Positions 1-7,408 of a stretch of DNA of 64,000 bases are shown here, piece after piece. The stretch lies in NCBI GenBank assembly GCA_021805865.1, contig JAJZDX010000026.1, forward strand, positions 1 to 64,000, written 5' to 3'. Both the position numbers and the translations under genes were made by a program. The notes under the pieces are model-generated. The model did not search any database. It was not told where the DNA came from and saw only the letters and a program-made list of their open reading frames with translations. This DNA comes from Pseudomonadota bacterium (lineage in GTDB: Bacteria > Pseudomonadota > Gammaproteobacteria > Steroidobacterales > Steroidobacteraceae). Within the stretch, counting starts at the first letter, position 1; every line of letters begins with the position of its first letter.

Positions 1-343
1 TCGCGGTCGGAGGCACGACGCCGCCGTTCTGCGTCCCGTTCTGGAGGGTCGGGAAATCGAAGGTCCCGTTGCTGCTCTCGGCCAGTGTAGCCGAGCCATC
101 GGACACGGACACCGACTGACCGCTCGCAAGTCCCGTCACGGTGAGGCAGGGCGCGACGCCCTGGTCGACCGCATCGTTGTAGAGGGTCGTGGTGCAGGCG
201 GCGAGCTGCGCCGAGGGCGGCGTGGGACCCCCGCCCGGGCTGGATGCGGTGCTGCTGCCACCGCCCCCACCGCCGCAGGCGGCGAGAGAGACGGCCGCGA
301 TCGCGGCGAGGAGGATGGAGAGGATTCGGGTGTAGGTACGCAT
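1..343 (-). CDS. Glycine-rich lipoprotein, N-terminal part (cut by window edge)
   Basis: The ATG is at 343 and the frame stays open to base 1, so the 3' end lies outside the window. The first ~22 residues are a lipoprotein signal peptide (basic MRTYTR start, hydrophobic core, lipobox LAAC), followed by a run of six glycines and a Ser/Pro/Gly linker, so the product is probably tethered to a membrane through an acylated cysteine. The visible mature part has a CTTTLYND segment with two more cysteines and a beta-rich stretch around LTVTGLASGQ. It starts 14 bases after the stop of the preceding small gene and is probably co-transcribed with it. I do not recognise the family and the function is unknown. 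Confidence 0.65.
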   Translation of the reverse strand, partial: MRTYTRILSILLAAIAAVSLAACGGGGGGSSTASSPGGGPTPPSAQLAACTTTLYNDAVDQGVAPCLTVTGLASGQSVSVSDGSATLAESSNGTFDFPTLQNGTQNGGVVPPTA

Positions 344-356
344 GGTCGTGGTCCTG

Positions 357-593
357 TCAGAGATCGGTGGGCCGGAGAGCGCGGACGCGCTCCATTCCGG
401 CGCGCAGGCGCTCGAGGGCGAGGCCGAGGGTGACTTGGGCGCCCTCGATGTCGGCATCCTCCGCGCTGAGTGCGGTGTGAGCCGTGGCGACCAGTCCCTC
501 GGCGACCTCGAGGTCGTCCAGGGTTATCGCGATGGCGCCGGGCGCCGGATCTGCGGCGCGGATACGAGTTACGGTGGTGGTCGTGGTTCTGAT
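357..593 (-). CDS. Hypothetical protein, about 78 aa, unusual start codon
   Basis: This frame lies between the 97-aa gene and the lipoprotein and encodes a protein-like helical C-terminus (LDDLEVAEGLVATAHTAL followed by LGLALERLRAGM). The open frame, bounded upstream by a TGA, has no ATG, GTG or TTG before this region. An ATC at 593 with GGAG seven bases upstream is the best start I can find; a CTG start a few codons earlier is possible. The frame ends 13 bases before the lipoprotein gene. Composition and position suggest a real gene, but the start is a guess and the family is unknown. Confidence 0.45.
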   Translation of the reverse strand: MRTTTTTVTRIRAADPAPGAIAITLDDLEVAEGLVATAHTALSAEDADIEGAQVTLGLALERLRAGMERVRALRPTDL

Positions 594-625
594 GCGGGAA
601 CTCCGGGTCAGAGGGGGTGTGAGGG

Positions 626-919
626 TCAGGCGCGGGCCTCAGACGTGGGCCTCTGCGGCCACAGACAGACGGTGATCGAGCTGCGCAGCAAGGCACCGGA
701 GGTGCGCCAGCGACGAGCGGCGCGGGTGATGGTCCATTCCCGCAGCGCGGCGTAGCGACGCAGGCTGATGCGGTGACGATGGGGAGCGCGGCCAGCGCGC
801 TCGATGGTCACGATGGCGCAGCCCGTCTTGCGGTACGCGCGGATGGAAGCGAGGGGGACGGCGCGCACGGCCGCAGGCTGCGTGCCTGTCAACGGCGCGA
901 TAGGATCAGCGGTAGCCAT
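626..919 (-). CDS. Hypothetical basic protein, 97 aa
   Basis: The ATG at 919 is preceded by GAGGTTCG, a good ribosome binding site about six bases away, which supports translation on this strand. The product is Arg/Ala-rich with no signal peptide or membrane segment. The central part (RAYRKTGCAIVTIERAG) looks like two short beta strands, and the C-terminal half is strongly basic. It is the first of three leftward small genes ending with the edge lipoprotein, so they may form an operon. No family recognised. The main alternative is spurious coding in GC-rich DNA, which the ribosome binding site argues against. Confidence 0.4.
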   Translation of the reverse strand: MATADPIAPLTGTQPAAVRAVPLASIRAYRKTGCAIVTIERAGRAPHRHRISLRRYAALREWTITRAARRWRTSGALLRSSITVCLWPQRPTSEARA

Positions 920-1093
920 ACTCGAACCTCATTCGTTCGGGTGGTGGTTAGCCGCTCGGCCGTGCGCGAACACGGTTGGGCGGCGCCTTGGCAGCGCCGA
1001 GCAATGAAGTCGAGAGAGGTCGCCAGTTGCCCTTACCGGGCACTTACGGCGATTGCTAGTGTTGGCCTAAAACGGATAAGTGACTGATTTTAT

Positions 1094-1170
<77 letters not shown>

Positions 1171-1352
1171 AAATGGCAGATCCTCGGCCCCCGGGCGGCC
1201 GATGGCGGCGCGCGGGGCGAGCCGTGCAGTCTACTGGAGCGGACCGGGGGCTTCAATGGTGGCGCAGGTTGGCCGCACGGCTCCCGATCAGGGTGTTTCC
1301 CGGTCGGCTCTTCGGGTATCTTCGCCGAAAAATAAAATACAGAGCCATCATC

Positions 1353-2852
1353 ATGAGGACAAAGGGGCGGGGTTCAGGATCGCCAATCCGCATCGGTGTG
1401 CTGGCGCTGCTCTTCGTTGCGATGCGGGCGGATGCGCTGCCCGCGCATGCCGGCCTGTACTCGGCAGCTCTTGCCTACAAAAAGGGCGATTTCACGCTCG
1501 CGTTCCGGGACTTCCTCGCCTTGGCCCGGCTGGGTCAGCCCCAGGCGCAATTGGAGCTGGCGTACCTGTATTCCCTGGGGCAGGGGGCGCGGCAGAGCGA
1601 CATCCACGCTTATGCCTGGGCGATGCTGGCCTCGCAGAACGGCGAGGCGAAGGGCCAGAAGCTGGCCAGGCGGCTTCTGCCGGCACTGAGGCTGGCTCCA
1701 GGGTCCAGGAGAATCGCAGGCTGGATCACCGCCCCGTATACTCCCGCGGCACTGAATCGGACGCTGCTGCCGACCTATCCCCATGCGGGGCTGGCTTCCA
1801 ACGGAGGGCATCCAGCCGGCGGCGGTGCGCCGAACGTCTTCGGCACAAGGTCGAACCGTGCGTGCCTGCCGATAAGAATGCACCGGGACGTCTATCCGTG
1901 GTGGGCCAACCTGCGGGGCATGCAGGATCGGGTGCTCGTGCAATTCACCCTGATGCCCGATGGCACGGCACGCCTCCCGGAGGTCATTTTCGGATTACCC
2001 GAGCGCTCATTCGACGCCGCTGCGCGCACCAGCGTGGTGATGTCGAAATTCGCGCACCGGCCGCTACGCAGGCATCCGATCCGGTGCGCGCTCGACTTCC
2101 AATTCGTCGAACGAAACCTGTCCTCCGGCGATTATCCCCGTCTGCAGGATTACCTCTGGGGTCTGCGAAAAAAGGCCGTGAAAGGCGATCCGGCCGCCGA
2201 GGCGATCTATGGGACGGTGCTTGCGGGTCTGCCGCAGATTCAAAGCTCGCGCCGTACCTCGTTTTTGCCGTGGCTCGTGAGGGCTGCGCAGGCCGGTGAT
2301 CCCCTGGCGCAGTATGAAGTGGGAGCCAGCCTGCAGTTCGGCTTTGGCGGGTGTCTGCCGGATGAGGTCAAGGCGTTGCGATGGCTGCATCTGGCCGCTG
2401 CGCAGCACGAGGCCGACGCGGAGGTGGCGCTCGCGGTCCGATTGCTCGACGGTGCATCGGATGCCGGGCAGATCGACGCCGCCAGGAAATGGCTCGACCA
2501 GGCCGTAACCCAAGGCAATGTGGCGGGTGAGATGTATCTGTCGGCGCTGCTGGCTGCGGCGCGGCAGGCCGCCGTGCGCGACCCTGCGCGCGCGTTACGG
2601 CTGGAACGGAAGGCCTTCGCGCATGTCGATGTCGATCCGACGGGGTACGAGATCCGCGCGGCCGCGCAGGCGGCCGAGGGACATTTCACCCAAGCGGTGA
2701 AGAGTGAGCGGGAGGCGATCGGCAAGGCCCACGCTTTGGAGTGGAATCTTTCCGCCCTGAAGCGGCGCTTGGCGCTTTATCGATCCGGCAAGCCGTGGTA
2801 CGGCGATTTACTCGACTACGGCTCGCCGACTCCCGCCAAGGCAGGCAGTTAG
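1353..2852 (+). CDS. Exported Sel1-repeat protein with TonB C-terminal-like domain
   Basis: The 499-aa product begins with a signal-peptide-like segment (basic start, then IGVLALLFVAMRADALPAHA). Residues ~35-105 and ~300-430 contain Sel1/TPR-like repeats (for example GQPQAQLELAYLYSLGQG and DPLAQYEVGASLQFGFGG). Between them, ~178-250 resembles the TonB C-terminal fold (YPWWANLRGMQDRVLVQFTL, then DGTARLPEV), with VLVQFTLMPDG as the typical first strand. Such proteins are usually periplasmic scaffolds; whether this one has any energy-transducing role is unclear because no ExbBD is nearby. The reading frame is open further upstream to 1143, but that would run through tRNA-Pro, so the ATG at 1353 is chosen. 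Confidence 0.7.
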   Translation: MRTKGRGSGSPIRIGVLALLFVAMRADALPAHAGLYSAALAYKKGDFTLAFRDFLALARLGQPQAQLELAYLYSLGQGARQSDIHAYAWAMLASQNGEAKGQKLARRLLPALRLAPGSRRIAGWITAPYTPAALNRTLLPTYPHAGLASNGGHPAGGGAPNVFGTRSNRACLPIRMHRDVYPWWANLRGMQDRVLVQFTLMPDGTARLPEVIFGLPERSFDAAARTSVVMSKFAHRPLRRHPIRCALDFQFVERNLSSGDYPRLQDYLWGLRKKAVKGDPAAEAIYGTVLAGLPQIQSSRRTSFLPWLVRAAQAGDPLAQYEVGASLQFGFGGCLPDEVKALRWLHLAAAQHEADAEVALAVRLLDGASDAGQIDAARKWLDQAVTQGNVAGEMYLSALLAAARQAAVRDPARALRLERKAFAHVDVDPTGYEIRAAAQAAEGHFTQAVKSEREAIGKAHALEWNLSALKRRLALYRSGKPWYGDLLDYGSPTPAKAGS

Positions 2853-3811
2853 GTCGTGTGCTCCACCGCGAAGCGGGCGAGGGCGGTGAGTCCGGTCTTG
2901 TACGGGGTCTCGGGCAGGGCATCGATGGCCGCGAGCGCCTGCGCAGCGGACTCCTTCGCCAGCCGGGCGGCATAATCGAGGCCGCCGGTTGCCTCGATGG
3001 CCGCGATGATGGGCTCGAGCTCGGCGCTGCCGTGCTCGATAGCCGCCCGGATGGCCGCGCGCTGTGCCTCGCTGCCGTGGCGCAGGGCGTGGATGAGCGG
3101 TAGCGTCGGCTTGCCTTCGGCCAAGTCATCGCCCAGGTTCTTGCCGCGCTCGGCCGGGTTGGAGCGGTAGTCGAGCACATCGTCCACGAGCTGGTAGGCG
3201 GTACCGAGATGGCGCCCGTAGGCGGCGAGCGCCGAGCAAAGCGATGGCGGACCACCCGCGAGCACCGCGGCGACCCTTGCGCCGGCCTCGAACAGTTTCG
3301 CCGTCTTGCGGTAGATGACCTCGAGGTAGCGCCGCTCGGTGGTATCCGGATCGTGGGCGTTCATGAGCTGCATGACCTCGCCCTCGGCGATCACGTTGGT
3401 CGCCTCGGCCATGATCTCCATGACCGGCTGGGAGGCCAGCGATGCCATCATCTGAAAGGCGCGAGAGTAGACGAAATCCCCGACCAGGACGCTTGCCTGG
3501 TTGCCGAAGACCTCATTGGCCGTGTAGCGTCCCCGCCGCAGCGAGGAGCCATCGACCACATCATCGTGCAGCAGCGTGGCGGTATGGATGAACTCGATGA
3601 AGGCGGCCGCCTCGATGTGCATCGGCCTGTGCCCGCAGGCCCGGCCGGCGAGCACCACCAGCAGGGGGCGCAGCCGCTTGCCGCCGCCGGCAATGATGTG
3701 CTCGGCCACCTGATCCACCAGGGGGACGACGCTTTTCAGGCGCTGGCGGATGACCTCATCGACGCCCACGAGATCCGCCGCGACGAGCGTACGGAGCTCC
3801 TCCAGCGTCAT
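2849..3811 (-). CDS. ispB: Octaprenyl (polyprenyl) diphosphate synthase
   Basis: This all-trans polyprenyl diphosphate synthase extends farnesyl diphosphate with isopentenyl diphosphate to make the quinone side chain. The 320-aa product has GGGKRLRPLL near residue 45, the first Asp-rich motif LLHDDVVD near 80 and the second YQLVDDVLDY near 205, all typical of IspB. The start at 3811 (MTLEELRTLV) matches the usual N-terminus and length; in-frame ATGs at 3895 and 3922 would add 28 or 37 residues with no family counterpart. It is divergent from rplU-rpmA, the common gammaproteobacterial order, and its stop overlaps the end of the Sel1 gene by four bases. Confidence 0.95.
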   Translation of the reverse strand: MTLEELRTLVAADLVGVDEVIRQRLKSVVPLVDQVAEHIIAGGGKRLRPLLVVLAGRACGHRPMHIEAAAFIEFIHTATLLHDDVVDGSSLRRGRYTANEVFGNQASVLVGDFVYSRAFQMMASLASQPVMEIMAEATNVIAEGEVMQLMNAHDPDTTERRYLEVIYRKTAKLFEAGARVAAVLAGGPPSLCSALAAYGRHLGTAYQLVDDVLDYRSNPAERGKNLGDDLAEGKPTLPLIHALRHGSEAQRAAIRAAIEHGSAELEPIIAAIEATGGLDYAARLAKESAAQALAAIDALPETPYKTGLTALARFAVEHTT

Positions 3812-3941
3812 GGAGGCGGGGAGCCTGGCAGCAGGCGATTGACGGGGCACCGCGAGCACGTGGGGATTCAGAGGTTCCTTGATCCAGCGGCGCATCCTAG
3901 CCGACCGGACCGTGCGCCGCACGCTCTTTAATTTGCAGCGT

Positions 3942-3970
3942 TTGACCCGCCGAGGGCCGGTCAGTAGAAT
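3942..3970 (+). promoter_or_regulatory. Sigma-70 promoter for rplU-rpmA
   Basis: A -35 box TTGACC (3942-3947) and a -10 box TAGAAT (3965-3970) are separated by exactly 17 bases and end 35 bases before the rplU start codon. This is one of the best housekeeping-promoter matches in the window. Confidence 0.7.
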
Positions 3971-4005
3971 GCCCGCCCTTTCGTCAAGACGCTCGATTCC
4001 AGCCT

Positions 4006-4320
4006 ATGTACGCAGTGATCGCCACCGGTGGAAAGCAGTATCGCGTGACCCAGGACGGGGTGCTGCGCATCGAGAAACTGGATGCGGAGCCGGGAGCCAC
4101 GGTCGAGTTCGACCAGGTGCTGCTCGTCGGCGAAGGGGCCGAGGTGAAGCTCGGCAAGCCGCTCGTCGCGGGCGGCAAGGTCACCGCCACCGTGGTCCGC
4201 CACGGCAAGGGCAGCAAGGTCTCGGTGGTGAAGTTCAAGCGCCGCGCCCACTACTTGCGGCAGAAGACCCATCGCCAGCCCTTCACCGAGGTGAAGGTCA
4301 CCGGCATCAGCGCCGGCTGA
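4006..4320 (+). CDS. rplU: 50S ribosomal protein L21
   Basis: The 104-aa product starts [14 protein letters not shown] and ends with the [12 protein letters not shown] signature of bacterial L21, which binds 23S rRNA in the large subunit. Length and sequence are normal. It is followed after 25 bases by rpmA and shares the promoter at 3942-3970. Confidence 0.98.
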   Translation: MYAVIATGGKQYRVTQDGVLRIEKLDAEPGATVEFDQVLLVGEGAEVKLGKPLVAGGKVTATVVRHGKGSKVSVVKFKRRAHYLRQKTHRQPFTEVKVTGISAG

Positions 4321-4345
4321 GCGCGATTTCGTTCGGGAAACTCAC

Positions 4346-4618
4346 ATGGCACACAAAAAGGCAGGCGGCAGTACCAAGAACGGCCGCGAGTCCCATTCCA
4401 AGCGACTGGGCGTGAAGCGCTTCGGCGGCGAGCATGTCCTCGCCGGCAACATCATCGTCCGCCAGCGCGGCACGCACATGCATGCCGGCCCCAATGTCGG
4501 TATCGGCACCGATCACACCCTGTTCGCCAAGGTAACCGGCACGGTGCTGTTCCGGCGCAAGGGTGCCGATCAGCGCACCTACGTCAGCGTACAGCCCGAA
4601 GCGGTAGCTGAGGCCTAG
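4346..4618 (+). CDS. rpmA: 50S ribosomal protein L27
   Basis: The 90-aa product begins [14 protein letters not shown], the conserved flexible tail of L27 that reaches toward the peptidyl transferase centre, and contains [15 protein letters not shown]. It is the second gene of the rplU-rpmA operon. The 260 bases to obgE contain no obvious gene. Confidence 0.98.
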   Translation: MAHKKAGGSTKNGRESHSKRLGVKRFGGEHVLAGNIIVRQRGTHMHAGPNVGIGTDHTLFAKVTGTVLFRRKGADQRTYVSVQPEAVAEA

Positions 4619-4878
4619 CCAGCCGGTCGCGATTCCGTCGCGCGGCGGCAGGGCGGAATTTCCCGGTCGAGCGGCCGCGGGCGGTGGCCCGGCCTCCAGG
4701 GAGGGGGCCTGGGTGGGTGGACGAGCAAGGGTCCTCAGGGAAGCCCGCCTGCCTTGCCGTGAGGGGCTTGAGAAGGCCTGGGCTTGCCCAAGGCCAGTGT
4801 GGCCCAGGGAACGGCTCTCAGACCCGCCTGCGCGAGCAGCGAGCCCGCCGGGAAACCGCTTTCGAATTCTGAGCCCTT

Positions 4879-5949
4879 ATGAAATTCGTCGACGAAGCGA
4901 AGCTCCGCGTGCAGGCCGGCAATGGTGGCCGAGGCAGCACCAGCTTTCGCCGCGAGAAGTTCGTTCCCTTCGGCGGGCCCGATGGCGGTGACGGCGGTCA
5001 CGGAGGTAGCGTGTTCCTGCAAGCGGCCGCCGGCATCAATACCCTTGCGGACTTCCGGATCGAGCGGACGTGGCGCGCGCAGCATGGCGAGCCGGGCTCG
5101 AGCCGGGATTGCACCGGTCGAGGCGGCGAGGATCTGTACATTCCCGTCCCGGTGGGCACCGTGGTGCGCGACGCCGAGACGGGCGAGGTGCTGGGGGACC
5201 TGGCTCACGAGGGTGAAGTGCTGCCGGTGGCCCGCGGCGGCAAGGGGGGCTGGGGCAATCAGCGATTCAAGTCGAGCACCAACCGTGCGCCTCGGCAGTT
5301 CGGGCCGGGGCTGCCGGGAGAGAAGCGCACGCTGGAGCTCGAGCTAAAGGTCATCGCCGATGTGGGTCTGCTGGGCCTGCCCAATGCCGGCAAGTCCACG
5401 CTCATCCGCGCCGTCTCGGCCGCCCGGCCGAAGGTCGCGGACTATCCCTTCACCACGCTGCATCCGCATCTCGGTGTGGTCCGTGTCGCTGAGCACCGCA
5501 GCTTCGTCATGGCCGATATTCCGGGCCTGATCGAGGGTGCAGCGGAGGGGGCTGGGCTTGGCATCCGCTTCCTGAAGCATCTGCAACGCACGCGGTTGCT
5601 GCTGCACCTGGTGGACATCGCCGATCCCGAGGCCGATCCGGTTGCGGATGCGCGCGCCATCGTTGGGGAGCTGGAGAAATTCAGCGCCGAGCTGGCCGGC
5701 CGGCCGCGCTGGCTGGTGCTGAACAAGTGTGATCTGATGACTGACCAGGAGGCCTCGCGGCGCGCGCAGACGATTTATCGCCGGCTGCGCTATCGCGGGC
5801 CTCGGTTTCTCGTCTCAGGCGCCACGGGTCGCGGGACGAAGGAACTCTGCGAAGAGGTTATGAAGTTTTTGGACGAGCAGGCTGCAGCTGCGCGCGAATC
5901 CGCAGCTGCTCGAGCAGATACAGACGGCGAGCAGCCGGCTTCAGCTTGA
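4879..5949 (+). CDS. obgE: Obg family ribosome-assembly GTPase
   Basis: A 356-aa GTPase acting in 50S maturation and stress signalling. Residues 1-158 form the glycine-rich Obg fold ([17 protein letters not shown]). The G domain follows with G1 [10 protein letters not shown] (~167), the DIPG switch motif and NKCD (~281). The C-terminal tail is short and acidic/Ala-rich. The position behind rplU-rpmA is the classic arrangement. The ribosome binding site is weak; the start is set by the family N-terminus. Confidence 0.97.
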   Translation: MKFVDEAKLRVQAGNGGRGSTSFRREKFVPFGGPDGGDGGHGGSVFLQAAAGINTLADFRIERTWRAQHGEPGSSRDCTGRGGEDLYIPVPVGTVVRDAETGEVLGDLAHEGEVLPVARGGKGGWGNQRFKSSTNRAPRQFGPGLPGEKRTLELELKVIADVGLLGLPNAGKSTLIRAVSAARPKVADYPFTTLHPHLGVVRVAEHRSFVMADIPGLIEGAAEGAGLGIRFLKHLQRTRLLLHLVDIADPEADPVADARAIVGELEKFSAELAGRPRWLVLNKCDLMTDQEASRRAQTIYRRLRYRGPRFLVSGATGRGTKELCEEVMKFLDEQAAAARESAAARADTDGEQPASA

Positions 5950-6008
5950 GGGGTGCCGGCAAGGGGGCCGGCGAGGTGACGTGCGCTTTGCTGACGTCCA
6001 TCATCGCC

Positions 6009-6272
6009 TCATTGCATCGCCCGGATGCGCGCCGCCAGACGGCTCTTGTGCCGGGCGGCCTTGTTACGGTGGATGATGCGTTTGTTGACCAGCGTGTCGA
6101 TGACGGGCAAGGCGGCCTTGAATGTCGTTTCGGCAGTCGGCTTGTCGCCGCCGGCTATGGCTGTGCTTACGCTGCGCACGGCGCTGCGCATGCGCGAGCG
6201 CAGTGCCACATTGCGGGCACGGTGTTTTTCGGCTTGGCGAGCCGCCTTTTCGGCGGACTTGGTGTTGGCCAC
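6009..6272 (-). CDS. rpsT: 30S ribosomal protein S20
   Basis: The 87-aa, very basic product starts MANTKSAEKAARQ and ends HKSRLAARIRAMQ, as S20 does; it binds 16S rRNA in the small subunit. It is transcribed leftward, divergent from ribF, a common gammaproteobacterial arrangement. Confidence 0.97.
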   Translation of the reverse strand: MANTKSAEKAARQAEKHRARNVALRSRMRSAVRSVSTAIAGGDKPTAETTFKAALPVIDTLVNKRIIHRNKAARHKSRLAARIRAMQ

Positions 6273-6322
6273 AGGCTCTCCGTCTACCTAAATTTCTGAG
6301 GTCCCCGTCGCGGGGGGCCGGT

Positions 6323-6351
6323 AGTCTGCGCAGGCAGGCCACCTTTGTCAA
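6323..6351 (-). promoter_or_regulatory. Candidate promoter for rpsT
   Basis: On the minus strand a perfect -35 TTGACA (6351-6346) is followed after 17 bases by CAGACT (6328-6323), about 50 bases before the rpsT ATG. The -10 is poor but the -35 and spacing are ideal. Confidence 0.45.
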
Positions 6352-6481
6352 TGGTGGTGGGGTAAGCTGGCGTGAGCGGTATCCTTGCCATGCGACCGAC
6401 GGACCTCGTCCGTCCAGCAAATCCTGTATTCTGTATGGCCTTTTGTGTCAATCGATGCATCGGTGGCGGCTCGGGCGGCTG

Positions 6482-7405
6482 ATGGAGCTCATTCGCGGAC
6501 TGACGGGCTTAAGCGACCACCGGCGGGGCTGTGCGGTCACCATCGGGACCTTCGATGGTATCCACCTCGGACACCAGGCGTTGCTCGCACGCCTGAGCGA
6601 GCACAGGGCGCGCCTCAACCGTGCGGCCATGGTGCTGACCTTTGAGCCGATGCCGCGCGAGTACCTTGCCTCCGGGCAGGCGCCGGCCCGGCTGACCTCG
6701 TTCCGCGAGCGTTGGCGGGTGCTCGAGCATCTGGGCGTGGACGTGGTGTGGGTGCTGCGCTTCGGCGAGGCGTTGCGCAACCTTTCGGGTGAGGACTTCG
6801 CGCGGCTGCTGGCGCTCGAGTTGCGAGCCCCGGTGGTCGTGGTGGGTCACGACTTCCGCTTCGGGCGCAATGGCGAGGCCACGGCCGAGGCGCTGCGGGA
6901 GGCCGGCCGTCGGTTGGGGTTCGAGGTGGACGTGGTGGCGCCGGTGACCCTGGATGGGGAGCGCGTGAGCAGCAGCGCGGTGCGCGCCGCGCTGGCCCGG
7001 GGAGACTTCGAGCAAGCCCGGCGGTGGCTGGGACGGCCGTACAGCATGATCGGCCGCGTCGCGAGCGGTAACCGCTTGGGCAGGAGGCTCGGCTTCCCGA
7101 CGGCGAACCTCGGGATCGAGCGGCTCCGCTCCCCGGTGGAGGGTATCTTCGCCGTGCGGGTGCACGGCATCGTGTCTGAGGCGCTGCCCGCTGTGGCGAG
7201 CCTCGGCCGTCGCCCGACGGTGGCCGGCGGCGAGCCGTTGCTGGAGGTGCATGTGTTCGATTTTTCCGCCGACCTGTACGGCCGGCGCATCGAGGTGGAG
7301 TTCGTGGCGAAGCTGCGTGACGAGGAGCGCTTTGCGGACCTCGATGCCCTCGTGGCACAAATGCACCGGGACGCGCGGGCGGCCCGGGCGATACTGAAAG
7401 CTTGA
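6482..7405 (+). CDS. ribF: Bifunctional riboflavin kinase / FAD synthetase
   Basis: This 307-aa enzyme phosphorylates riboflavin to FMN and adenylylates FMN to FAD. The N-terminal adenylyltransferase half has TIGTFDGIHLGHQAL near residue 20 and VSSSAVRAAL near 160. The C-terminal riboflavin kinase half has GNRLGRRLGFPTANL near 197. The frame is open upstream to 6122, but the family N-terminus fits the ATG at 6482. The ileS start follows within a few bases (ribF-ileS-lspA-ispH operon). I see no FMN riboswitch upstream. Confidence 0.95.
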   Translation: MELIRGLTGLSDHRRGCAVTIGTFDGIHLGHQALLARLSEHRARLNRAAMVLTFEPMPREYLASGQAPARLTSFRERWRVLEHLGVDVVWVLRFGEALRNLSGEDFARLLALELRAPVVVVGHDFRFGRNGEATAEALREAGRRLGFEVDVVAPVTLDGERVSSSAVRAALARGDFEQARRWLGRPYSMIGRVASGNRLGRRLGFPTANLGIERLRSPVEGIFAVRVHGIVSEALPAVASLGRRPTVAGGEPLLEVHVFDFSADLYGRRIEVEFVAKLRDEERFADLDALVAQMHRDARAARAILKA

Positions 7406-7408
7406 TTG

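Noticed and set aside
4684-4872. 62-aa frame between rpmA and obgE
   Set aside because: No ribosome binding site, no recognisable protein features, and low-complexity Gly/Arg content.
6273-6481. FMN riboswitch upstream of ribF
   Set aside because: No RFN-type conserved sequence is present; the region holds an rpsT promoter.
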